From the NCBI GenBank assembly GCA_003447895.1, contig DLYC01000062.1:1-9793 (forward strand): a DNA stretch of 9,793 nucleotides. The letters run 5' to 3'. Position 1 is the stretch's first letter. Every line of letters begins with the position of its first letter. A model generated the notes under the pieces. That model did no database searches and was not told the DNA's origin. It saw nothing but the letters and a program-made list of their open reading frames with translations. The position numbers and the translations under genes are program-made. Shown here piece by piece: positions 1 to 6,647 of this stretch. The stretch is from Lachnospiraceae bacterium. Its GTDB lineage: Bacteria > Bacillota > Clostridia > Lachnospirales > Lachnospiraceae.

Positions 1-926
1 GCCTGGTCATACACCGTCCCCACAAACTTGATCCTGGGGTCCTTCTCAAAGCCGAGCGTCTCCTCGAGCCGGTTGTAAAACCTTCCGTCCGTGGTCGTAA
101 TAATGGCAAAATCCCGCCCGGACCCGGATTTCATGAACTCCCGGATCATCGTCTCGAAGTTGTTCTCCGGCACAAATCTTCCCACGACCAGATAGTAGTC
201 CCCGGCCCTTAGCCCGTGCTCCGAGAGCCAGTTCGTAAACACGGGATCCGAATCCCCGAGCGGCGAGGGCCCGATCTCGGATCCGTAGGCGATATACGTG
301 GTGTCCGGCTTGTATTTTCGGTAGGTCGACCGGATATATTTCTCAATATTTTTGCTGTCGCAGATCAGAAGATCCGCGCTTTTCACCATAAGCCCCTCCG
401 AAGTCTTCCAGTACTTCCTCACAGGCTTACTCCACTTCGCGCGCTTCCACTCATGTCCGTCGGGATTGACAAACAGCGTTCCTCCCAGACTGTGGATCTC
501 CCTTCGAAACGGCGCGATAAAAGGGCCGATCCGGCAGGCGAGCACGTAGAACACCGGCTTTCGGACCTCCGGGTGCTCTTTGCAGTAATCGATACTTCTT
601 CTGAGCGCGATCAGGTCACAGGCCACAGCCCTCGCCGGTCCGATATAAGGGACCCGGATGTCAAAACACAGCGCCCCGTTATAGAAAAAGCGCATATTGT
701 CTTCCGCCATCCTCGCCACATGATACAGGATCTTCTCTGACTTCCTGTATCCGGTGAGCTTTTCCACAAACGTCTCAAAGCCACCGTACTGTGCGGGAAT
801 TCCCTTGCTTCCGATGATAAAAACATGCTGCCTGTCGCCGTATTCCCGTATATTGTCCCCCTGCGCATCGCCCAGGATCCGCACTTTGCGGCCGGCGATC
901 ACAGCATTTTTCCCCGCTGAGGTCAT
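1..926 (-). CDS. DUF1972-type glycosyltransferase, rhamnosyltransferase-like (3' end outside window)
   Basis: Translating the minus strand from the ATG at 926-924 gives 308 open codons that run off the left edge, so the C-terminus is missing. The product looks like the DUF1972/GT4 group that includes Cps2T-like beta-1,4-rhamnosyltransferases, which act in the cytoplasm on lipid-linked repeat units. Visible hallmarks are HVFIIGSKGIPAQYGGFETF (residues 34-53), the FVNPDGHEWKRAKWS block (152-166), YIAYGSE (211-217) and a GT-B C-terminal lobe starting YLVVGRFVPENNFETM (245-260). The start is supported by a GGAGAGAGAG ribosome binding site just upstream and by the lack of any in-frame ATG before residue 73. 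About 34 residues precede the usual first strand of the family, which is unusual. The gene is divergent from the amidase and has its own extended -10 promoter. Family assignment is firm; the sugar transferred is inferred. Confidence 0.88.
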   Translation of the reverse strand, partial: MTSAGKNAVIAGRKVRILGDAQGDNIREYGDRQHVFIIGSKGIPAQYGGFETFVEKLTGYRKSEKILYHVARMAEDNMRFFYNGALCFDIRVPYIGPARAVACDLIALRRSIDYCKEHPEVRKPVFYVLACRIGPFIAPFRREIHSLGGTLFVNPDGHEWKRAKWSKPVRKYWKTSEGLMVKSADLLICDSKNIEKYIRSTYRKYKPDTTYIAYGSEIGPSPLGDSDPVFTNWLSEHGLRAGDYYLVVGRFVPENNFETMIREFMKSGSGRDFAIITTTDGRFYNRLEETLGFEKDPRIKFVGTVYDQ

Positions 927-966
927 TCTCTCTCTCCATTTGGTGCAGTTTAAATTGCAATATAGT

Positions 967-975
967 ATTATATCA
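967..975 (-). promoter_or_regulatory. Extended -10 promoter for the DUF1972 glycosyltransferase
   Basis: On the minus strand this reads TGATATAAT, a perfect TGnTATAAT extended -10 element. It would place transcription start near 960, giving a leader of about 35 nt before the ATG at 926. No convincing -35 hexamer lies 16-18 nt upstream, which fits an extended -10 promoter that does not need one. The local sequence is AT-rich compared with the flanking genes. The element is seen directly; its activity is inferred. Confidence 0.65.
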
Positions 976-1014
976 TACATCTGTGAAAAGAATGCGCGAT
1001 TTCCGATTCTGTTG

Positions 1015-1109
1015 TACAATTAGTCCATGAATCGCCTGGCGGGCCCGGCGCCACGGCACTGTCCGCCCGCTGTGCACCCGTAAATTCCACGTTTCTGAAA
1101 GGACGCTTC
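1015..1109 (+). promoter_or_regulatory. Putative weak promoter and GC-rich leader of the amidase gene
   Basis: A TACAAT hexamer at 1015-1020 is the best -10 candidate facing the amidase, but no good -35 is visible, so the promoter call is weak. The following leader is strongly GC-rich and can fold: GCGGGC at 1039-1044 can pair with GCCCGC at 1065-1070, with a GGCGCC palindrome in the loop. A good ribosome binding site, AAAGGA, lies at 1098-1103, 6 nt before the ATG at 1110. Whether the fold controls expression is unknown. Confidence 0.35.
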
Positions 1110-2417
1110 ATGAATTACCATTCCCGTTCCCATTTACTTTTCGCTCTCCTCCTGCTCCTTTTCCTTCTGGGCGCCCCGGGCGCCGTGCTTTCCGCTAAGG
1201 CCGCGGCGGCCGGACGTGACGGCTGGAAGCAGGACGACAGCGGCAGCTGGTACTATTATTCTGACGGAGAGGCCGTTTCCGGCTGGCAAACGATCAACAA
1301 GAAGACTTACTATTTTGACCCGGCCAAAGGAAATGCCATGGCAACCGGTTTTACCAGGATCGCGAGCGGCGGGAAGACCTATACCTACTACTTCATGGAC
1401 CGCGACTCGATCTCCTACACGGATGCCGGTCTCGGCCAGATGATGACCGGGTTCAAGACCATCAAACGGGACGGGGTAAAGCGCGCCTTTTACTTTGCCG
1501 ATTACCGCTACAAGGCCCTGCCCAGAGGGTCCATGCTCACAGGGTTTAAGACCATTTCCGGAAGCAAGTATTACTTTGCCGACTACCGCTACAAAGCGAT
1601 GCCTTATGGCGCAAGGCTCTCCGGCTGGAAGACCATCAGCGGGAAAAAGTACTATTTCGCAGATTACCGCTGCCCCGACCGGAAAGTCAAGGGGAGTTTT
1701 GTCACAGGCTTCGTCCTGATCAGCGACAAGGCGTACTTTTTCTCCTCCGCCGGCGTCCTTGACGAGGGCTGGGCCGCGAGAAACGTGATCGTGATCGACC
1801 CGGGACACTCCTCCGAGATCCCGGACGGCGAGGTCCCCATCGGCCCCGGTTCCAAGGAGATGAAAGAGGCGGACAATTACGGCACGCAGGGCATCGTGAC
1901 CGGCGTTCACGAATACGAACTGAACCTGACCGTCTCCCTGAAGCTGAGGGATGCGCTTCAGAAAAAGGGCTACAAGATAGTCATGGTCCGGACGACCAAC
2001 AAGGGACAGTACAGCTGCGTCGCCCGCGCGGAGGTTGCCAACAGGAACAAGACCGCTGTCTTTTTGCGGATCCACGCAAACGCGGCGCCCAAGGACCACT
2101 CCAAGAAGGGGGCCATGGCGCTCTGCATCACCAAAGACAACCCCTTCATTCCCGGGATGTACAAGAAGTCCCGGCTCCTGTCCGACATAATCCTGAAAAG
2201 CTATGTAGGGGCCACCGGCTGCTTCAATGAGGGCGTGGAAGAGAGAGACACCCTGATCTCCAACAACTGGAGCAAGGTTCCCACTACGCTGATCGAGCTG
2301 GGCTATATGACCAATACCAAAGAGGATAAGCTGATGCAGACAAAGGCCTATCAGACCAGGATGGTGACAGGCCTCGTAAACGGAATTGACGCCTATTTCA
2401 AAGAGACCGCCAGGTGA
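1110..2417 (+). CDS. Secreted N-acetylmuramoyl-L-alanine amidase (Amidase_3) with cell-wall-binding repeats
   Basis: The 435-residue product is predicted to cut the amide bond between MurNAc and L-alanine in peptidoglycan outside the cell. A signal peptide is clear: basic start, a leucine-rich core (residues 9-20) and an alanine-rich cleavage region around 29-34. Residues 39-215 hold aromatic cell-wall/choline-binding-like repeats; the first (DGWKQDDSGSWYYYSDG, then SGWQTI) is close to canonical. The zinc amidase domain spans about 224-432. Its expected ligands are all visible: His233 in IDPGHS, Glu268 in HEYELNL and His322 in RIHANA, with catalytic Glu396 in LIELGYM. The enzyme therefore looks intact. 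AAAGGA sits 6 nt before the ATG. It is the only plus-strand gene here, divergent from the DUF1972 gene and convergent with licD. A role in wall remodelling tied to the neighbouring glycan is inferred from context. Confidence 0.93.
   Translation: MNYHSRSHLLFALLLLLFLLGAPGAVLSAKAAAAGRDGWKQDDSGSWYYYSDGEAVSGWQTINKKTYYFDPAKGNAMATGFTRIASGGKTYTYYFMDRDSISYTDAGLGQMMTGFKTIKRDGVKRAFYFADYRYKALPRGSMLTGFKTISGSKYYFADYRYKAMPYGARLSGWKTISGKKYYFADYRCPDRKVKGSFVTGFVLISDKAYFFSSAGVLDEGWAARNVIVIDPGHSSEIPDGEVPIGPGSKEMKEADNYGTQGIVTGVHEYELNLTVSLKLRDALQKKGYKIVMVRTTNKGQYSCVARAEVANRNKTAVFLRIHANAAPKDHSKKGAMALCITKDNPFIPGMYKKSRLLSDIILKSYVGATGCFNEGVEERDTLISNNWSKVPTTLIELGYMTNTKEDKLMQTKAYQTRMVTGLVNGIDAYFKETAR
1443..1694 (+). repeat. 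Tandem cell-wall-binding repeats inside the amidase
   Basis: Three successive units of about 26-30 residues start at residues 112, 143 and 170 of the amidase. Each follows the pattern TGF/GWKTI, then YYFADYRYKA, then a P-x-G turn. DNA identity is visible too: the TTTGCCGATTACCGCTACAA type core near 1494 recurs near 1572 with one change, and in weaker form near 1656. The YRYKA/P-x-G insertion makes each unit longer than the roughly 20-residue classical choline-binding repeat. The third unit has diverged (YRCPDRKVKG). Confidence 0.75.
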
Positions 2418-2429
2418 TCAGCGGTCTCT
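2402..2429. terminator. Shared hairpin at the convergent amidase/licD ends, possible bidirectional terminator
   Basis: AGAGACCGC (2402-2410) is a perfect 9-bp inverted match to GCGGTCTCT (2421-2429). The 10-nt loop contains the amidase stop (TGA, 2415-2417) and, on the other strand, the licD stop (2418-2420), so the two genes end back to back. Read on the minus strand, a short T-rich run (TCTCTTTG) follows the stem; on the plus strand no T tract follows. Termination is thus more plausible for the licD operon, and weak as a classical intrinsic terminator. Confidence 0.5.
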
Positions 2430-3290
2430 GCGATAAGCTTTATAGTAGTGGTGTCCGACCCGGTCCTTTTCCGGAGGCGGCGTCATATAGTCCCCGTAAG
2501 TGTGGCGAAGGATCTTGTCGTAGGCGGCCGGGACCCGGAACCGGTACTCCCCGAAGGGCATATAGCGGTAGGCGTCGAACCATTTTCGAAGATACATGTC
2601 CCTGACACCCCAGGACAGCCAGATCACGCAGCCCACAAACCGGCTCTCGTCGTAGGGCTTTACGCGCGCGAGCTTTTCAAGCGCGTCCTGGAAGACCTCC
2701 TTGCCGCACAGGCGGCAGAAAAGATAGACCGGAAACTTGATGCATTTGCGAAGAGGCGATACGGTCGTCTCGATGGCGAAATGATCTCTGGTCGCCTGAT
2801 AGCACAGAGAAGAGAGGCGGTCCCCCTTCATGCCGAAGCGGACGGCTTCTTTTTGATCGTTTCCGAGCCCGTCATAGGGGTAGATATCAATGAAGATCCC
2901 CATTCCGAAGGGCTTCTCGTTCTCCATGACGATCTCGTACCGGTCGTCGCTGATCCTCGTGATCATGTAGGGGTAGTCCGGGCAGGTCTTCCGGTTAAAC
3001 ACTTCCAGATGCGGATACTCCCCGATGTGCTTTTCAAGATAAGCCATCAGCCTGTCGTGGTCGGGCCTCGGCATCATGATGTCGACGTCGTCGTCCCACG
3101 GGATAAAGCCGTGGTGGCGCACCGCGCCGATCAGTGTTCCGTATATAAGGTAGTAACGGAGCCCCTGCTCTTCGCAGATCTCCGTCACCGTGTGCAGGAT
3201 CTCCAGGGCGACCTGCTGCGTCTCCTGCATTGTCAAAGGCGTCCCGCGGTCGGCACGCCTCTCTTTTTCGCTCTTTTCACTTCTGAACAC
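2418..3290 (-). CDS. licD: LicD-family phosphotransferase
   Basis: LicD proteins are nucleotidyltransferase-fold enzymes that move phosphocholine or a related phospho-group onto surface glycans. From the GTG at 3290 the protein is 290 residues. The family signature is plain: YGTLIGAVRH (50-59), followed by GFIPWDDDVDI with the metal-binding Asp run at 66-70, then IFIDIYPYDG further on. The start is chosen because AAGGAGG (3303-3297) lies 6 nt before this GTG. An in-frame ATG at 3296 directly abuts that site, and another GTG at 3332 overlaps the flippase stop by 4 nt but has only a weak site, so 3332 remains a possible longer start. It is the last gene of the minus-strand operon and abuts the amidase stop. 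The donor and acceptor are not readable from sequence; phosphocholine is the best-known case. Confidence 0.9.
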   Translation of the reverse strand: MFRSEKSEKERRADRGTPLTMQETQQVALEILHTVTEICEEQGLRYYLIYGTLIGAVRHHGFIPWDDDVDIMMPRPDHDRLMAYLEKHIGEYPHLEVFNRKTCPDYPYMITRISDDRYEIVMENEKPFGMGIFIDIYPYDGLGNDQKEAVRFGMKGDRLSSLCYQATRDHFAIETTVSPLRKCIKFPVYLFCRLCGKEVFQDALEKLARVKPYDESRFVGCVIWLSWGVRDMYLRKWFDAYRYMPFGEYRFRVPAAYDKILRHTYGDYMTPPPEKDRVGHHYYKAYRRDR

Positions 3291-3296
3291 AGTCAT

Positions 3297-3303
3297 CCTC
3301 CTT
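3297..3303 (-). promoter_or_regulatory. licD: licD ribosome binding site
   Basis: AAGGAGG on the minus strand lies 6 nt from the GTG at 3290 and directly touches the ATG at 3296, which favours the GTG. A 12-bp perfect palindrome (3305-3316, CGGAGCGCTCCG) sits just upstream and could form a small hairpin beside the site. Confidence 0.65.
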
Positions 3304-3328
3304 CCGGAGCGCTCCGCGCGGCGGCCGC

Positions 3329-4798
3329 TCACTTCTTTTTCTTCAAATAGGGAAGATTTCTCTTAATGATCTCCAGCATTTCCAGCGCGAATCCGTCCCG
3401 CAGGATGAGCACCACGGCCACATATACGATTCCGCCAAGGACCACCTGGATCGCGAGCGACTTCCAGGACATGCTAAGGCGCGTATAGCTGAGGGCGATG
3501 ACCCCCACCATGGCCGCTCCCGCGATCACATATTTGGCAGAGGCCCTTAGGATCCAGCCGAGGCGGATATAATCCCTTGAAAACCAGATAAAGGCCAGAA
3601 GGATCGACGTCTCGGACGCAACGGACGCGACGACCGCTCCCACCGAATAGAAGTGGGGGATCAGGAGGAGATTGAGGCCAAAATTCACAAAGGCCCCCAG
3701 GATCACGCTCATGTTGTATTCCTTCTGCCTGCCGACAGGCATCAGGACCTGCTTTCCGACCGCGTTATTAAGTCCCACTACGACGATCAGAAGGCTGAAG
3801 ATCTTCAGGAGCGTCGCGCTCCTCTCGTACCCGCTCCCCAGATACAGGGGGACCAGGTAATCGGTCACGGACATCATGCCAAGACACATGGGAACGGAAA
3901 GGAGCAGGATAAACCGGATCGTCTGTTCCAGCCGGTTCCGGAGCCTGTCGATGGCGTTCAGGTTAAAGAGGTTCGCCATTCTCGGCATCGTGACGATACT
4001 GAGGGACGTGACCACCGTCACCGCCATCTGCTCGATCCTCTGCGCAAATTCATAGTAGCCGTTTTCCACCGAGGTCTCCGTAAACCACTTGATCATCTGC
4101 TTGTCGAGAGACAGATAGAAGGTGGTCGCGATCGTCGGGATAAAGTAGATCAGGCAGGAGCGCAGGTGCCTCCGCAGATTGAGGCTCTTTAAGGGCACGC
4201 GGTCCACAAACGACGGCGTGAAATACCAGATCGACGCGTTTCCGATGAGCGTGGATCCGTTCATGATCAGGGCATAGAGAAGAAGATCGCTCTGTTTTTT
4301 GACAAACAGAAAGATCAGGATCACGCTGACGATCTTGATGATCGTATTTCGAAGGACGATCTTTCGGAATTCCTCAAATCCCTGCAGCAGCCAGGCAATA
4401 TCGATGGCACTGGCGATGATCTGCACGATGAGGACAGTGTACAGCGCCTTGTTCTGCGGCCTTGCGAGAAACGCGATAAAGAGCACAAACAGGACTGTCG
4501 ACGCCAGCATCATCAGAAACCGCAGGATTGCCAGCTCCCAGAAGATCTGGGACACCTTCTGCCTGTCGTTTCGAAAGGCAGCGACCCTCAGCTGTCCGTA
4601 CGTGGCGATCCCAAGGTTCCCCACCAGGGCAAAATATCCCGTGATGGCCGTTGTATAGCTGAACGAGCCGACTTCTCCCGCCCCCAGGACTCTGGCGATA
4701 TAGGGCTGGATCATCAAAGGGATGATGACCGCCAGCATCTGATAGACCAGATTATAGATATAGTTTTTCTTTACACTTTGCTTCTGTACAGGTTTCAT
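3329..4798 (-). CDS. wzx: Wzx-type polysaccharide flippase (RfbX family)
   Basis: This 489-residue, very hydrophobic protein has about 12-14 predicted membrane segments and belongs to the Polysacc_synt/MOP flippases that move undecaprenyl-linked repeat units across the membrane. The N-terminus is characteristic: KKNYIYNLVYQMLAVIIPLM, then QPYIARVLGAGEVGSFSYTT, with a later GNLGIATYGQLRVAA loop that matches Wzx proteins. Length is normal for the family. It ends in four lysines. The ATG overlaps the stop of the upstream glycosyltransferase in an ATGA junction, with only a weak ribosome site, so its translation is probably coupled. Its stop is also within 4 nt of a possible licD start. The transported unit is unknown, and the symbol is a family name, not orthology. 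Confidence 0.92.
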   Translation of the reverse strand: MKPVQKQSVKKNYIYNLVYQMLAVIIPLMIQPYIARVLGAGEVGSFSYTTAITGYFALVGNLGIATYGQLRVAAFRNDRQKVSQIFWELAILRFLMMLASTVLFVLFIAFLARPQNKALYTVLIVQIIASAIDIAWLLQGFEEFRKIVLRNTIIKIVSVILIFLFVKKQSDLLLYALIMNGSTLIGNASIWYFTPSFVDRVPLKSLNLRRHLRSCLIYFIPTIATTFYLSLDKQMIKWFTETSVENGYYEFAQRIEQMAVTVVTSLSIVTMPRMANLFNLNAIDRLRNRLEQTIRFILLLSVPMCLGMMSVTDYLVPLYLGSGYERSATLLKIFSLLIVVVGLNNAVGKQVLMPVGRQKEYNMSVILGAFVNFGLNLLLIPHFYSVGAVVASVASETSILLAFIWFSRDYIRLGWILRASAKYVIAGAAMVGVIALSYTRLSMSWKSLAIQVVLGGIVYVAVVLILRDGFALEMLEIIKRNLPYLKKKK

Positions 4799-5664
4799 GA
4801 ATTACCATCGCGGTCCATCAGGGCCAGGAAAGCCTCTGTGGACTGCAGCATGCATTGAACTGTGAATATGGATTTGGCGGACTTTTTGTGATACTCGAGG
4901 TCCGTCGCGACATCCTCATGGTGGTCAACTCTAAGGCGCGGGTCATAGATCATCTTCTCCCCGTCCCTTCGGCACTGATAGCACAGGATCTCCGCTTCCA
5001 GATACATAAACGTGCCGTCATAGAAGCAGTTCTCGGGATGCGCCTTCGTAAAATCTCTTGAAAAGACATAACAGGACCCGTGAAGGAGCGGGTCCTTCAC
5101 GACTTTGTCCACATAATTTTCCGCCCGCCTTTCCGGCGCCGGCTTTTTGTGAAAGAGCTCCATGAGATGCCACTTGAGCGTGATCAGAAAGCGGAGTCTG
5201 TCCTTGACGGCGAGCGTCTTGCGGCTCTTCTCGAGGTCCTTCCGCGTCGGCATCTTTCTTGTCTGCGGATTCTGGTGATACTTCTTCTTTGTGGAATAGA
5301 TGTCGGGCCCCATGACGGCAAACCGGTACTCGTCATAGCTCTTCTCCATCTGCCGGATAAAGTCTTTCTGCCGGATCTCCATATCGTTGTTCATCACGAC
5401 GATGAAATCCGGGTCCTCTTCTTCCAGGGCCGCCCGGTATCCGAAATTATTGCCTCTCGCAAAGCCGAGGTTCTCCCCGGTCTCGAGAACCCTGACGTCC
5501 GGCGCGTCCTTGTACTTTTCGGAAAGATCCCTGAAAGTGCCGTTGGGGGAGCAGTTGTCGACGATATAGATCTTCTTTTCTCCCTCCACGTTGTTCCGGA
5601 TCGACTCCACGCACTGGACCGTCTCGTCAAGCGCCATATAATGCAGTATTACAAAACAGACCAT
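4795..5664 (-). CDS. GT2-family glycosyltransferase, rhamnosyltransferase-like
   Basis: The 289-residue protein is a GT-A fold enzyme like WbbL-type rhamnosyltransferases, expected to add a sugar to the lipid-linked repeat unit on the cytoplasmic face. Visible motifs are IYIVDNCSPNGT (32-43), ENLGFARGNNFGY (64-76), the metal-binding VVMNNDMEI (89-97), LHGSCYVFSRDF (194-205) and YLEAEILCYQCRRDG (221-235), whose Glu223 sits where the YxED glutamate lies in this group. The MPTRKDLEKSRK stretch and the following basic, hydrophobic segment (about 138-175) resemble the insert of such enzymes and may touch the membrane. AAGGA lies just before the ATG. It starts 17 nt after the GT32 stop and overlaps the flippase. 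Donor sugar is inferred only. Confidence 0.88.
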   Translation of the reverse strand: MVCFVILHYMALDETVQCVESIRNNVEGEKKIYIVDNCSPNGTFRDLSEKYKDAPDVRVLETGENLGFARGNNFGYRAALEEEDPDFIVVMNNDMEIRQKDFIRQMEKSYDEYRFAVMGPDIYSTKKKYHQNPQTRKMPTRKDLEKSRKTLAVKDRLRFLITLKWHLMELFHKKPAPERRAENYVDKVVKDPLLHGSCYVFSRDFTKAHPENCFYDGTFMYLEAEILCYQCRRDGEKMIYDPRLRVDHHEDVATDLEYHKKSAKSIFTVQCMLQSTEAFLALMDRDGNS

Positions 5665-5681
5665 ACAATCCTTCTTCGCTC

Positions 5682-6647
5682 TTATTGGTTCTCCCCCAGC
5701 ACCTTCTTATAATAGGTGTCCGGATACTGTGCCTTCTCAGCGTCAAATTTATAGGAGAGCTTGTGAAAAGGGGTCATCTCCTTCACGGCCTCCCACACCT
5801 CTTCCCGATAGGGCTCAAACAACCGAAGAAGCAGGATGTGCGGCGCGGCGTTGCTGCAGGGCACCACCTTGCTCCACTCCTCCGGATAGGCCTCGATCGC
5901 CAGCTCGAAGAAATCGTGGAACAGGAAATAATCCACCATCTCGTCGTGCATCAGCCAGTATTCGTAGAGAAGCGCGCGGGTGAGCCGCAGGATCGGATGA
6001 TTCGTGCAGGCCGTGATCATCCAGCTGGAAATGCGCTGGCAGTGTCCGTCCAGTCCGGGCTTCAGGTCCTGGAACAGGAAAAGATCGCTGTCCATCATAT
6101 AGTCCGGCACTTCCCCGGAGGAGCAGAAAACCGTTGCGTCCAGCCATGTCCCGCCATACTTTATGAGGAGCTCCAGCCTCAGAAGGTCAGACAGGTGCGT
6201 TTTGGAGATCGCGCCGCTGTCGATCTTCTCCTGAATAAACCCGGGGAACCTGGCATAGTCCCTGTAGTTGTCCTCTGTCAGGATGTGGATCGGCCTGTCC
6301 GGGAAGCTGTCTCTCACGGAGCGGCAGCACTTCTGCACGACCTTGGGCGCCCTCTCCATCCCGTCCAGCCACAGGATCCAGATATCCTTCGAGCGCCTCG
6401 ACGCCTTGTCCGGCTTGAGCGACTGCTTCAGCAGATAGCCGTCAATGTACCAGCTGTATTCATTGCGGAGCCTTCCAAGGATCTTGTTGTTCACACTCAG
6501 GCGGACGATCTCCAGCGACTTCTGTGAGGTGCCCTGGAGCGCCGTCTGCAAAAGCGCGAAGCAGAGCACATGCGCTCTCGCATACTGTTTCAGGATCTGT
6601 GTTCCTCCCGCTCTGTTGTATTTGTCCCTCAGATCATCGATATTCAT
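5682..6647 (-). CDS. Capsular polysaccharide synthesis glycosyltransferase (Caps_synth, GT32-like)
   Basis: This 321-residue protein matches the Caps_synth/GT32-type enzymes, which transfer a hexose in capsule repeat-unit assembly. The core is IWILWLDGMERAPKVV (89-104), HILTEDNYRDY (121-131), and the hallmark pair SDLLRLELLIKYGGTWLDAT (153-172), where the Asp170 of WLDAT takes the place of the DxD metal site. The first 85 residues are helical and typical of the family. GGGAGGGG lies about 4 nt before the ATG. The start overlaps the end of the P-loop gene by 14 nt, and the GT2 gene follows after 17 nt. Specific donor and linkage cannot be told. Confidence 0.88.
   Translation of the reverse strand: MNIDDLRDKYNRAGGTQILKQYARAHVLCFALLQTALQGTSQKSLEIVRLSVNNKILGRLRNEYSWYIDGYLLKQSLKPDKASRRSKDIWILWLDGMERAPKVVQKCCRSVRDSFPDRPIHILTEDNYRDYARFPGFIQEKIDSGAISKTHLSDLLRLELLIKYGGTWLDATVFCSSGEVPDYMMDSDLFLFQDLKPGLDGHCQRISSWMITACTNHPILRLTRALLYEYWLMHDEMVDYFLFHDFFELAIEAYPEEWSKVVPCSNAAPHILLLRLFEPYREEVWEAVKEMTPFHKLSYKFDAEKAQYPDTYYKKVLGENQ

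Noticed and set aside
611..868. Short minus-strand frame of 85 codons inside the left-hand transferase
   Set aside because: It is out of frame with the DUF1972 product, which is open through the same stretch and carries the family motifs.
1134..2099. Long minus-strand open frame of 321 codons opposite the amidase
   Set aside because: It mirrors a gene with a complete catalytic domain and signal peptide; the reading has no domain and a composition expected from the complement of GC-rich codons.
3330..3349. A-rich run encoding the lysine tail of the flippase as a phase-variable tract
   Set aside because: The run is interrupted by G residues and is too short to be a convincing slippage site.
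2448..3350. Plus-strand open frame of 300 codons opposite licD
   Set aside because: The minus strand carries the unmistakable LicD signature; the plus reading is Val/His/Arg-rich with no recognisable motif.
5685..6527. Plus-strand open frame of 280 codons opposite the GT32 gene
   Set aside because: A complement shadow of a gene with clear Caps_synth motifs; no domain and no supported start.
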